The notes under the pieces were generated by a model that worked only from the letters and a program-made list of their open reading frames with translations, searched no databases and had not been told where the DNA came from. Of a stretch of DNA of 64,000 nucleotides, positions 37,269-45,965 are shown piece by piece. Each line of letters begins with the position of its first letter. Positions within the stretch are counted from its first letter, which is position 1. This DNA is from Flectobacillus roseus (GTDB taxonomy: Bacteria; Bacteroidota; Bacteroidia; Cytophagales; Spirosomataceae). Both the position numbers and the translations under genes were made by a program. Where the stretch lies: assembly GCF_030056665.1 (NCBI RefSeq), contig NZ_JASHIG010000032.1; one strand, given 5' to 3'.

Positions 37269-37538
37269 TTATTTGAACGCTTGCTTCAATTTTCTACGCA
37301 TTATGTCTTTAGGGCTTAAGCCTTGATTGGAAGTTCTCCACCAAAGAAAACCAATAACCATTGCCAACACATACGGTACTGACAAAAGATATAAAATCCC
37401 TGTATTTAGGTTTGATGCAATTTGGCTTCTTCCATTCGATACCGTACTTTCTACTACCGAACGGCACATAGCACATTGAGCAAAACTCATGGTAGTCGAA
37501 ACTACGCTTAGCAATAAAACTAATAATACCTTTTTCAT
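37269..37538 (-). CDS. small exported membrane protein with CAMC motif
   Basis: An 89-residue protein with a signal peptide (MKKVLLVLLLSVVSTTMSFA) followed at once by QCAMCRSVVEST, then one membrane helix (residues about 48-67) and a basic tail. The CxxC directly after the signal could bind copper or undergo redox change. It ends the oxidase operon, 10 nt after the DUF420 gene and downstream of SCO, which suggests an oxidase-assembly role. No named family is recognised. Confidence 0.65.
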   Translation of the reverse strand: MKKVLLVLLLSVVSTTMSFAQCAMCRSVVESTVSNGRSQIASNLNTGILYLLSVPYVLAMVIGFLWWRTSNQGLSPKDIMRRKLKQAFK

Positions 37539-37548
37539 ACAATTTGAA

Positions 37549-38088
37549 TTATTGATAATATGGAGAAATCATCAAGTAAACTATTACTCCTGTTACTGAC
37601 ACATAAAGCCACAATGGAAATGCCCATTTAACAACTTTTTTATGCTCTGCAATTTGATTACTCAACGCAAAATATACAGCTTTGAGTACAAACCAAACCA
37701 CCCCTACTGACAATAGAATATGGGTAAGTAGGAAGAAATAGTAAATGGGACGTAACAAACCTTGACCTCCATATGGAGTTGAATCATTTGAAATATGATA
37801 CAGGATATAAAGTACCAAAAACAAAGCACCTTGAACGAAAGAAAGCATCATCATTTTACGATGTCCTTCAAGATTTTGTTTTTTAATGTACGAATATCCC
37901 AAAAGGAGTGTTATGGACGTTGTAGTATTCAAGATGCCTATGACATGAGGCAATATTTTTGTCCAACTTCCTAAATCAATTTTTTGGCGAATACCTATTA
38001 AGAGTGCAACCGCAACTGGAATAGCGATAGCAAGGACGTTGACGATTTTGTCATTCTTCTTATCCTTCTGAATCGAAAAAGATGCCAT
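37549..38088 (-). CDS. DUF420 family membrane protein (CtaM-like)
   Basis: The 179-residue protein has about five membrane helices and the DUF420 layout, with conserved His in GHRKMMMLSF, YHISND, THILLSVG and AEHKKVVKWAF. Members of this family (YozB/CtaM) are needed for assembly of heme-copper oxidases in Firmicutes. It is encoded between SCO and the 89-residue protein in the oxidase operon, in keeping with that role; the CtaM equivalence is inference. Confidence 0.8.
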   Translation of the reverse strand: MASFSIQKDKKNDKIVNVLAIAIPVAVALLIGIRQKIDLGSWTKILPHVIGILNTTTSITLLLGYSYIKKQNLEGHRKMMMLSFVQGALFLVLYILYHISNDSTPYGGQGLLRPIYYFFLLTHILLSVGVVWFVLKAVYFALSNQIAEHKKVVKWAFPLWLYVSVTGVIVYLMISPYYQ

Positions 38089-38138
38089 GTTTTAGTGGAT
38101 TATCTATTACGTTTTGTTTATTGATATAACTTCAATAT

Positions 38139-38873
38139 TTACTTTTCTGTTTCGTAAATTTTTTGAAGTACTTTAATTTCCAGCATCAATCGATCTACGT
38201 CTTTTTTATCTGTTCCGTCATAAAACCCTCGGATATACCCCTCTTTATCGACAAGAATCAATTTTTCGGAATGAATAAAAGTCTCATCTGGTGTTTTTAC
38301 CGCTTTATCATATTCCGACGCATCTGCCACTGGAATATAGTATCCTTTTACGGCCAATGGGTATAACTGTTGTCGAGTACCTGTCAAAAAGTGCCATTTT
38401 CCTGGAATAGCATCATATTGTTTGGCGTATTCTCGTAGCATTTCGGGGGTATCGTGAGAAGGGTCTACCGTAAACGAAGCAAACTCTACATCTTTATCTT
38501 GCCCAAAAGTATCTTGTACTCTAGTCAACTGAGTAGACATTTTAGGACAAATAGAAGTACATCTTGTAAAGAAGAAGTCGGCTACGTAAATTTTTCCTGC
38601 CAGTTGTTTATTCGTAAATGATTTTCCTTCCTCATTCGTCAATGTCCAATCAGGAATAGTATGAAAAACGGTATCCATTTCGGGTTCATCCCATTTCGGA
38701 TTCGGGTTTTTCTTCATCTTGATATAACCTGTAGTAGAATCAATCACAGGAATCAACTTTGGGAGTTTGTAGTGGTTTTCACCAAAACCTCTCAAGAATA
38801 AAAAAATTAAAGCTGGAACCGCTAATGCTACGATTAGAATTCCAGCTTTGATACCTTTTTGCATATTTATCAT
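38139..38873 (-). CDS. SCO1/SenC family copper chaperone
   Basis: SCO proteins deliver copper to the CuA centre of oxidase subunit II. The 244-residue product has an N-terminal membrane anchor (residues about 8-26) and a thioredoxin-fold domain with the metal-binding FTRCTSICPKMSTQ (CxxxC) and the conserved His in DETFIHSEKLILVD. It is encoded downstream of the oxidase subunits. The first or fourth codon (both ATG) could be the start. Confidence 0.9.
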   Translation of the reverse strand: MINMQKGIKAGILIVALAVPALIFLFLRGFGENHYKLPKLIPVIDSTTGYIKMKKNPNPKWDEPEMDTVFHTIPDWTLTNEEGKSFTNKQLAGKIYVADFFFTRCTSICPKMSTQLTRVQDTFGQDKDVEFASFTVDPSHDTPEMLREYAKQYDAIPGKWHFLTGTRQQLYPLAVKGYYIPVADASEYDKAVKTPDETFIHSEKLILVDKEGYIRGFYDGTDKKDVDRLMLEIKVLQKIYETEK

Positions 38874-38933
38874 GCTTTATACTTGAATAAAATACAGGCT
38901 GGCATTTTGCCAGCCTACCTTTATTGCTTCTGA

Positions 38934-39251
38934 TCAATACAAGTGACCGCCTTCAAAAAGCAATGCAGTCAACAACCATACAACGAAAATAACTGGAAGC
39001 AAGATCATCCAAATCAATGTCTTCACTTCATGTTTTAAGTGCATGAATTCGCCAATAATATAAAATGCTTTTACAATAGTCATTCCAGCAAAGATTGCCA
39101 CACGAAGACCATTTGCAGGCATTGTAAATGCGATGATAAATTCAATCGCAGTCAAAATCAAAAGAATCCAGAATGTTTTCCAGATAGCGCCAGTCTGAGC
39201 TGGTGGAATTACTTTTTCCTCAGTTGCGTGAGAGTGTGAATGTGATGCCAT
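38934..39251 (-). CDS. cytochrome c oxidase subunit IV-type protein
   Basis: ATG at 39251 (MASHSHSHATEEKV) is preferred; the longer frame from 39287 would begin inside a stem-loop. The 105-residue product has three membrane helices with the COX4_pro/CyoD-like pattern (TIVKAFYIIGEFMHLKHE, LIWMILLPVIFVVWLL) and a His-rich N-terminus (SHSHSHATEE) that may bind metal. It follows the subunit III genes, as in other bacterial caa3/aa3 clusters. Confidence 0.82.
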   Translation of the reverse strand: MASHSHSHATEEKVIPPAQTGAIWKTFWILLILTAIEFIIAFTMPANGLRVAIFAGMTIVKAFYIIGEFMHLKHEVKTLIWMILLPVIFVVWLLTALLFEGGHLY

Positions 39252-39280
39252 AATTTCAGAGATATTTTCAAAAATATATG

Positions 39281-39309
39281 ATGTCATGGATAAAATTTAT
39301 CCATGACAT
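39281..39309 (-). promoter_or_regulatory. palindromic stem-loop between coxIII and coxIV-type genes
   Basis: ATGTCATGGATAAA and TTTATCCATGACAT form a 14-bp perfect stem around a single centre base. It fills most of the gap between the two genes and is one of a series of such hairpins in this cluster. Confidence 0.6.
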
Positions 39310-39322
39310 TTTCTCATAAAGA

Positions 39323-40078
39323 CTAAACCAGATAGAAGAATGTAAATACGAATACCCATACAAGGTCTACAAAGTGCCAGTAAAGACCTACTTTCTCTAC
39401 CATTTCGTAGTGACCACGACGATCATATAAACCTGTAGCAGTGTTGAAGAACACCATGATAATCAAAATTACACCTGAAAACACGTGAGTTCCGTGGAAA
39501 CCAGTGATAAAGAAGAACAAGTCTGCAAATGCTGGAGGACCATAAGGGTTCTGTGTAAGATTTGCTCCAACGATTGGATTACCTAATGCATCTTTAGCAG
39601 CTTTTGCTAAATCGTGAGGACCAGCAATGAAGTGAGACCATTCCCAAGCTTGCGAACCTAAGAAAGTAAAACCACCGATAATTGTCCACAACAACCATTT
39701 CTCAACAGCAGCACGGTCGCCTCTGTGACCAGCTTCTACTGCCAATACCATAGTTACAGAACTAAAAATCAAGATGAATGTCATAATACCAACAAACACC
39801 AATGGAGCTTCGCCGTGGAAGAATGGCATTGCCTCGAATACCTTCTCAGGAATAGGCCAGTGAGTCGTAGCGAAGTAAAACTTTTCGTGAGCGCCTGTCC
39901 AAGCAGGTTGACTAAAACGGATCATTCCGTAAGAGACCAACAACGCTGAGAATGTAAAAGTATCTGAAAGCAAGAAGAACCACATCATTAGTTTTCCATA
40001 GCTCGCTTTCAAAGGTTCTGAACCACCCGCCCATGTCAGTTTCTCAGGAACAGCAGGTGCTGCGTGAATTGAAGACAT
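39323..40078 (-). CDS. cytochrome c oxidase subunit III
   Basis: The 251-residue membrane protein has the seven-helix COX3 fold, with conserved WEWSHFIAGPHD, the FFFITGFHGTHVFSGVILII segment and the closing KVGLYWHFVDLVWVFVFTFFY. It supports subunit I in proton uptake. It is the second of two adjacent COX3-type genes; such pairs are, as I recall, standard in Bacteroidetes caa3 clusters. Confidence 0.9.
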   Translation of the reverse strand: MSSIHAAPAVPEKLTWAGGSEPLKASYGKLMMWFFLLSDTFTFSALLVSYGMIRFSQPAWTGAHEKFYFATTHWPIPEKVFEAMPFFHGEAPLVFVGIMTFILIFSSVTMVLAVEAGHRGDRAAVEKWLLWTIIGGFTFLGSQAWEWSHFIAGPHDLAKAAKDALGNPIVGANLTQNPYGPPAFADLFFFITGFHGTHVFSGVILIIMVFFNTATGLYDRRGHYEMVEKVGLYWHFVDLVWVFVFTFFYLV

Positions 40079-40134
40079 CTTTTTTACTTTTTTGGTTAAA
40101 TATTAATTACTAGATTATCAATCACCGTTAAATA

Positions 40135-40731
40135 TTAACGATTAAAATACAAGAAAAAGAACAAATACAACCAGAGTCCATCGAGGAAGTGCCAATACGT
40201 AGCACACAATTGTATTCTTGTTAAGTTATTAGCATTAATGCTTAATCTGAATGAAGATACCAATGAAAACAAAAGTACAACCAAACCAGATATAATATGC
40301 AATCCGTGAATTCCTACAAAAACGTAAATCCAAGAGGCTGCAACGTCACTTCCAGAGAAGTGCAATTGATTCTTTACAAGGTCTGAGAAACCATACCATT
40401 GCATAAACAAGAAGGCCATCCCAAATGCAAAAGTAATAGAAATTGCTATTTTGAGTGTATTGAAGTTGTCTTTTTTTGCGGCTCTTACTGCCAAATGCAT
40501 AAACACACTACTTACAACCAATACCGCTGTAGAATACAGGAAAATATTTGGTAAGTCAAATTCATGCCAATTTCCTTCTGCTTTTCTTACTAAATATCCC
40601 GAAGTCCAACCTGCAAACATCATCGTAATCGATGCAATTGCAAGCCACAACATAAACTTTTTCGGGTTCATCGACATAGTTTTTACAGGTTCTTCACCCA
40701 TATCTATATCCTTCAAATGTTCTTGTATCAT
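40135..40731 (-). CDS. cytochrome c oxidase subunit III-like protein (short form)
   Basis: A 198-residue, five-helix COX3-type protein. The conserved motifs are the WIYVFVGIHGLHIISGLVVL helix and the end LCATYWHFLDGLWLYLFFFL, which parallel those of the larger neighbour at 39323. It lacks the first two helices of full-length COX3, as usual for the short partner. Encoded just downstream of ctaB. Confidence 0.88.
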   Translation of the reverse strand: MIQEHLKDIDMGEEPVKTMSMNPKKFMLWLAIASITMMFAGWTSGYLVRKAEGNWHEFDLPNIFLYSTAVLVVSSVFMHLAVRAAKKDNFNTLKIAISITFAFGMAFLFMQWYGFSDLVKNQLHFSGSDVAASWIYVFVGIHGLHIISGLVVLLFSLVSSFRLSINANNLTRIQLCATYWHFLDGLWLYLFFFLYFNR

Positions 40732-40775
40732 CTTATTTTGTTTTTGCTTGTTGTTTCTATCTGTTGTTTTACAAA

Positions 40776-41663
40776 CTACACCCTATCCATCAAGAATGCA
40801 ATCTCAACTATTGGTAGGTAAATAAAAGAACCAAACATCATCATCAGAGCTGATTTATCTGTTGGTTTCATCATTAAGTAAAAGGTTTGAGATAAAAACA
40901 ATACACCACAAAGTACGGCAACCATTGCTGAGTTTACGCCTGTCATTCCAAGCATATACGGAACGAAGCCGCATGGTACCAAAAAGATCGTATAAATCAT
41001 AATGGTAATAGCTGTACGCAAATCTTTGTGTCCATTGTTGGGTAGCATTTTAAAACCAGCATTCTGGTAATCTTCATCAGCAACCCACGCAATTGCCCAA
41101 AAGTGAGGAAACTGCCAAAAGAATTGAATAGCGAACAATATACCTGGCTCCAACCCAAAGTGGTTTGTAGCCGCAACCCAACCAATCATTGGAGGAAAAG
41201 CTCCAGGAATTGCTCCTACAAATACAGAAATAGGTCCTACTCTTTTAAGTGGAGTGTATACAAATCCATATAAAATAAAAGAAAGAACTCCTATAACTCC
41301 CGATTTGAAGTTGAATTCGAAAAACAATATATAGCTCGATAAAACTAATAAGATCAAACAGTATATTGAAGCTTCTGTGACTGATAAGCGTCCAGTTGGA
41401 AGTGGACGACCCGCAGTTCGTTTCATGAGTTTATCCAACTCAATTTCTTTGATTTGATTGACAATATTAGCAGCTCCTGTAATCAAAAAACCAGCTAGGC
41501 TAATCAAAATCAAACGTCCCCAATCTATTCTTTCAACAGCAAGAGAATACCCAAATGCTCCAGAAAATGCAACTAGGAATGATAATCTAAATTTCAATAA
41601 CTCATAATATGCTTTTACTTTACCAGCAATACCTATTGAGATGTTTTCGTTTGTGGTAACCAT
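40776..41663 (-). CDS. ctaB: protoheme IX farnesyltransferase (heme O synthase)
   Basis: CtaB adds the farnesyl group to heme B, giving heme O. The 295-residue, about nine-helix UbiA-family protein shows the conserved prenyl-binding loop NIVNQIKEIELDKLMKRTAG followed by RPLPTGRLS near residue 85 and YTPLKRVGPISVFVGAIPGA near residue 135. It lies 18 nt downstream of ctaA, and the two enzymes act in sequence to make heme A for the oxidase encoded in the same cluster. Confidence 0.93.
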   Translation of the reverse strand: MVTTNENISIGIAGKVKAYYELLKFRLSFLVAFSGAFGYSLAVERIDWGRLILISLAGFLITGAANIVNQIKEIELDKLMKRTAGRPLPTGRLSVTEASIYCLILLVLSSYILFFEFNFKSGVIGVLSFILYGFVYTPLKRVGPISVFVGAIPGAFPPMIGWVAATNHFGLEPGILFAIQFFWQFPHFWAIAWVADEDYQNAGFKMLPNNGHKDLRTAITIMIYTIFLVPCGFVPYMLGMTGVNSAMVAVLCGVLFLSQTFYLMMKPTDKSALMMMFGSFIYLPIVEIAFLMDRV

Positions 41664-41681
41664 TTGTTACTTGACGTTCGT

Positions 41682-42644
41682 TTACGCCGTTTCCTTTTGA
41701 AAGACTTTTTCAGAATTGAGCAACAATAAAATTACAAACTGCAATCCAAGTGCTACAATCGCTAATGTAAGGTGTACAGGCTGAATAAAAGCAGGTACAC
41801 TAAAATACGCCATCGCGGCGCCTGATACAATTTCAACAACAACCAATAGTACTAGTGCTCTGAAAAACTTATATAGAATTCCTTCAGATTGAATATTCTT
41901 TTTGAGCTGAACAATCAAATAAATGTGTAAGCCTAATAATACTAATGAGAAAGAGCGATGTATGTAAAAAGACAAACCCAATTGTTCTATCCAAGTAGAA
42001 CGATCATAACCAAAAATAGGGTTTGCTATTATTTTATCAATAGCCTCTCGAACTTGAGTACCAATCAATACTTGTGTGGTAGACAAGATCAAAAGAAGCG
42101 TTAATATCTTACTTAATAAGGGCTTGTTTGTTACTTTTTCAGTTTCTGTCACTTCAGACCATCCTCTTGCAATTGAGTAGAGTAATACAAAAACAACCAA
42201 AATTGCTAGAAGCATGTGCGCTGTAACTACACCAGGTTTCAAGAACGAGTCAACAACAAACTTTCCTAATGCTGCATTTGCTCCAATTAATACTACTGCA
42301 AGAAATGATAAATAAATTAAGCTTTTATCTCTTTTACGATAGCTAAATGAAGCCAAAAAAACACCAAAAACTACAATACCTGTAAACGCACCTACCAATC
42401 TATTCACATATTCAATCCATGTTTTTACAGGGTTGAACTCCACTTCTCCGTGAAGTTTCTCTGCATAAATTTCCTGATAATTAGGAGGTAACTGACTTAC
42501 CTCTGTGGGAGGAACCCACATGCCAAAACACTTTGGCCAGTCCGGACAACCCATTCCCGACCCCGTGCTTCTTACAATACCTCCTGCCAATACTAATAAG
42601 TAAATCGAGACGATTGTAACAAGACCAAGCTTACGGAACCACAT
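41682..42644 (-). CDS. ctaA: heme A synthase (COX15/CtaA family)
   Basis: The 320-residue membrane protein has the eight-helix COX15/CtaA architecture. Conserved features are GGIVRSTGSGMGCPDWPKC near the N-terminus, LHGEVEFNPVKTWIEYVNRL (His ligand and Glu), the His in VVTAHMLLA, and YIHRSFSLVLLGLHI and QPVHLTLAIVALGL in the second half. It oxidises heme O to heme A. Its gene follows coxI after a perfect 18-bp stem-loop. Confidence 0.92.
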   Translation of the reverse strand: MWFRKLGLVTIVSIYLLVLAGGIVRSTGSGMGCPDWPKCFGMWVPPTEVSQLPPNYQEIYAEKLHGEVEFNPVKTWIEYVNRLVGAFTGIVVFGVFLASFSYRKRDKSLIYLSFLAVVLIGANAALGKFVVDSFLKPGVVTAHMLLAILVVFVLLYSIARGWSEVTETEKVTNKPLLSKILTLLLILSTTQVLIGTQVREAIDKIIANPIFGYDRSTWIEQLGLSFYIHRSFSLVLLGLHIYLIVQLKKNIQSEGILYKFFRALVLLVVVEIVSGAAMAYFSVPAFIQPVHLTLAIVALGLQFVILLLLNSEKVFQKETA

Positions 42645-42723
42645 AAGTTTAAAATTGGATTTTAGATTGAATCGAAAGAATCAAATCTTGAAAAAATATA
42701 ATTGGGTATTTCCCTAAAATGAA

Positions 42724-42768
42724 TTTGAGAATGTAGAGTGTAGATTTTCCACACTCTACATTCTCAAA
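42724..42768 (-). terminator. stem-loop between coxI and ctaA
   Basis: TTTGAGAATGTAGAGTGT and ACACTCTACATTCTCAAA form an 18-bp perfect stem with a 9-nt loop, 16 nt after the coxI stop. No U tract follows, so partial termination or mRNA protection is likely. Confidence 0.65.
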
Positions 42769-42784
42769 TCAATATAAGCAGTTA

Positions 42785-44674
42785 TTAATGATTGTAAACA
42801 TCATTTTGCACCGCCAACAAACCTTCGATTTCTTTTTCTTTAGCAATTTCTTCATTTTCCTCTGGGAAGTTCGACTCAGGAGTTGCTGAGAATGGAACGT
42901 TTTGAGGAATAAAGTCAGAAGCTGAACCTGGTTTGCTGTAATCATAAGGCCAACGATATACTGCTGGAATTTCTCCCTCCCAGTTTCCGTGACCTACGTT
43001 GATTGGCGTAGTCCATTCCAACGTATTCGAATTCCAAGGGTTTTGCGTAGCTTTTTTACCTTTGAAAATTGAATAGAAGAAGTTGAATGCAAAGATTGCT
43101 TGAGCAGCAAATGTCAAAATCGCAGCGATTGAGATAAATGCATTCAAATCAGCAAATGTATCTTGTGCATTGTTTGCCAAAGCAGTAAATGAATAGTAAC
43201 GACGAGGGAAACCTGCAATACCAATGTAGTGCATTGGGAAGAATACACAGTAAACACCTGCAAATGTCAACCAGAAGTGAACGTATCCTAAAGTATTGTT
43301 CATCATACGACCAAACAATTTAGGGAACCAGTGGTACACACCCGCCAACAATCCGAAGAATGATGCAGCACCCATTACTAAGTGGAAGTGAGCTACTACG
43401 AAGTAAGTATCGTGCAAGTTGATATCCAATGCAGAGTTACCTAAGATGATACCAGTAACACCACCTGAAATAAACAACGATACAAGACCAATAGAGAACA
43501 ACATACCTGGTGTAAAGATGATATTACCTTTCCATAGGGTCGTAATGTAGTTAAACGCTTTAACTGCTGAAGGAACAGCGATAATCAACGTCAAGAACAT
43601 AAACACTGAGCCTAAGAATGGATTCATACCTGTTACGAACATGTGGTGAGCCCATACGATAAACGCAAGAACTGTAATACCCATCATAGATCCAATCATT
43701 GCACGGTAACCAAAAATAGGTTTACGAGCGTTGGTTGCAATAACCTCAGAAGTAATCCCTAAAGCAGGTAACAATACGATATACACCTCAGGGTGACCTA
43801 AGAACCAGAACAAGTGTTGGTACAAAATAGCTGAACCGCCTACGTTTGGAAGAGCTTCACCGCCGATATAGATTTCAGACAAGTAGAATGATGTACCGAA
43901 GCTACGGTCAAAAATCAACAACAAAGCAGCAGACAACAATACTGGGAATGATAACAAACCTAATACCGCGGTAAAGAAAAACGCCCAAATAGTCAAAGGC
44001 ATTTTAGTGAATGACATACCTCTTGTACGCAAGTTGATAACTGTAGTGATATAGTTTACACCACCCAACAACTGTGATACAATAAAGAAGGTCATACTTG
44101 TCAACCACATAGTCATACCTAGACCAGAACCTGGCATAGCTTGTGGTAAAGCTGACAATGGAGGATAAATCACCCAACCACCTGAAGCAGGCCCTGTCTC
44201 AATGAAAAGAGACGCAAACATGATTACAGACGAAAGGAAGAAGAACCAATATGACAACATGTTCAAAAAACCTGAAGCCATATCTCTAGCACCAATCTGT
44301 AATGGAATTAAGAAGTTAGAGAATGTACCTGACAAACCAGCAGTCAATACAAAGAATACCATGATGGTACCGTGCATAGTTACTAGAGCTAGATAAAACT
44401 CTTTTTCCAATTTACCTTCCACAATCCACTCACCTAAAACTGGCTTCAACCAGTCAAGGTTCATGTTAGGGAAACCAAGTTGTAAACGGAAGATAATTGA
44501 CAAAGCACCACCGAAGAAAGCCCAGATGATACCTGTAATCAAATATTGCTTTGCAATAGTTTTGTGGTCTTCAGAGAAAATATACTTTCTAATGAAGCCA
44601 GGCTCGTGATGCTCATGCTCGTGGTCATGACCATGTGCGTGAGTGTCGTTTGCGTGTAGTGTCGCAGTTGCCAT
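42785..44674 (-). CDS. cytochrome c oxidase subunit I
   Basis: The catalytic subunit of the heme-copper oxidase, 629 residues with about 12-14 membrane helices. The His ligands are visible: VTMHGTIMVFFVLTAG (heme a), LFWFLGHPEVYIVLLPALGI (CuB His and cross-linked Tyr), IVWAHHMFVTG (CuB His pair) and DTYFVVAHFHLVMG (heme a3 and heme a). The N-terminus is His-rich (HANDTHAHGHDHEHEHH). It follows coxII by 55 nt. The HPEVY motif and context fit an A-type oxidase that takes electrons from the ACIII encoded upstream. Confidence 0.96.
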   Translation of the reverse strand: MATATLHANDTHAHGHDHEHEHHEPGFIRKYIFSEDHKTIAKQYLITGIIWAFFGGALSIIFRLQLGFPNMNLDWLKPVLGEWIVEGKLEKEFYLALVTMHGTIMVFFVLTAGLSGTFSNFLIPLQIGARDMASGFLNMLSYWFFFLSSVIMFASLFIETGPASGGWVIYPPLSALPQAMPGSGLGMTMWLTSMTFFIVSQLLGGVNYITTVINLRTRGMSFTKMPLTIWAFFFTAVLGLLSFPVLLSAALLLIFDRSFGTSFYLSEIYIGGEALPNVGGSAILYQHLFWFLGHPEVYIVLLPALGITSEVIATNARKPIFGYRAMIGSMMGITVLAFIVWAHHMFVTGMNPFLGSVFMFLTLIIAVPSAVKAFNYITTLWKGNIIFTPGMLFSIGLVSLFISGGVTGIILGNSALDINLHDTYFVVAHFHLVMGAASFFGLLAGVYHWFPKLFGRMMNNTLGYVHFWLTFAGVYCVFFPMHYIGIAGFPRRYYSFTALANNAQDTFADLNAFISIAAILTFAAQAIFAFNFFYSIFKGKKATQNPWNSNTLEWTTPINVGHGNWEGEIPAVYRWPYDYSKPGSASDFIPQNVPFSATPESNFPEENEEIAKEKEIEGLLAVQNDVYNH

Positions 44675-44729
44675 AGATTACAATGATTATTCTAATAGTA
44701 ATTGTTCAAAACTCTATTTCAAAAATTGA

Positions 44730-45845
44730 TTATCTTCTTCTCAAAGAAGCAGTTGCAGGAGCTGCACCAGCAGCAGCTTGAGTACTATCTGATTCGGCTG
44801 CAGGAGCTTCAGCAGGAACATACTTTTGAGCTTTACCTTTTAACTTTTCAGGAACTTTTGCTAAATAATCAGGATTTTGAGTCAAGAAAGGTTTTTGTTG
44901 TGCAACCCAAGCTTTATAATCTTCTGGTTCATCAACAAATACTGTGATAGCCATCCCGAAGTGACCACGACCACAGATTTCTGTACAGTTCAACTTGTAG
45001 TTGAAGTCAGATTTACCTAACTCTGCACGCATCTCATCTGTAGATTTGTTTGCTACAAACCAGAATTTAGTAGGCATACCTGGAACGGCATCCATCTTAA
45101 CTCTTTGGTATGGCAAGTATACAGAGTGAAGTACGTCTTGTGCTTTAATTTTCAACAAAACAGGTACACCTTTTGGTAAGTGTAATTCGTTTGCTGTAAA
45201 GTCGTCGAAAGAACTTTCGTCAGTGAAGTCGATACCAATTTGATTTGTATCGTCAATCAACTTATAGTTTTGGTTACCCAATTTGTTATCATCGTTACCA
45301 GCGTAACGCACATACCAACCAAATTGGTGACCTGTAACTTCTATAACTACTGCATTGTCTGGAGCTTGTTTTGTAATATCTCTCCAAATTCTCCAACCTG
45401 TAAATACCAATACAGCCATTACGATCGCTGGAATAATTGTCCAAATGATTTCTAACTTGTGGTTTACTGGATAGAAAGTAGCTACATTGTTTTTCTTGTA
45501 ACGGTACAAGAAAGCAAAAACAAACAACAATGTGTTAGTTAAGAAGAAAGCAGCTGTAACAACACCCATTGAAATCCAGAACATTTGGTCTGTTTTCAAA
45601 CCGTGTTCTGAACCAGCAACTGGAAGGAAGTCTGGCTGTGAGTGTAAGAAAGACCAAGCAGCGGCAATAGAACCTAATACAAGGAATACTAGAAAACCAA
45701 AGGCATTACCATTATTGGCCCCATCTACGCGAGCATCAGAGTCATCAGCACCCTGAATACCTTTCGAAAGAGCAATACTCTTAGAGACAATCATAATTGC
45801 CAAACCCAAGAATACTACTGACAAAAGACCTATTAGATATGTCAT
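44730..45845 (-). CDS. cytochrome c oxidase subunit II
   Basis: The 371-residue subunit has three hydrophobic helices (an extra N-terminal one, then the usual hairpin pair) and a periplasmic cupredoxin domain. CuA ligands are visible: His in QDVLHSVYLP and the LNCTEICGRGHFGM motif (two Cys, His, Met). Unlike classical caa3 subunit II there is no fused cytochrome c domain; the C-terminus is an Ala/Pro-rich tail ending SLRRR. It receives electrons from cytochrome c, here most likely from ActE or a soluble carrier. Confidence 0.93.
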   Translation of the reverse strand: MTYLIGLLSVVFLGLAIMIVSKSIALSKGIQGADDSDARVDGANNGNAFGFLVFLVLGSIAAAWSFLHSQPDFLPVAGSEHGLKTDQMFWISMGVVTAAFFLTNTLLFVFAFLYRYKKNNVATFYPVNHKLEIIWTIIPAIVMAVLVFTGWRIWRDITKQAPDNAVVIEVTGHQFGWYVRYAGNDDNKLGNQNYKLIDDTNQIGIDFTDESSFDDFTANELHLPKGVPVLLKIKAQDVLHSVYLPYQRVKMDAVPGMPTKFWFVANKSTDEMRAELGKSDFNYKLNCTEICGRGHFGMAITVFVDEPEDYKAWVAQQKPFLTQNPDYLAKVPEKLKGKAQKYVPAEAPAAESDSTQAAAGAAPATASLRRR

Positions 45846-45934
45846 GTCTGAATTAATTTATTGTTTTGAATCTAATTCTTAAAATGAAATGTTCAGCAAA
45901 AATGTTTTACCGAATTCGAAAATTCTGAGAAAAT

Positions 45935-45960
45935 AATTGGATGCCCGTAGGCATCCAATT
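45935..45960 (-). promoter_or_regulatory. stem-loop between actF and coxII
   Basis: AATTGGATGCC and GGCATCCAATT form an 11-bp perfect stem with a CGTA loop, 5 nt after the actF stop codon. It probably adjusts expression between the ACIII genes and the oxidase genes. Confidence 0.65.
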
Positions 45961-45965
45961 AGTCA

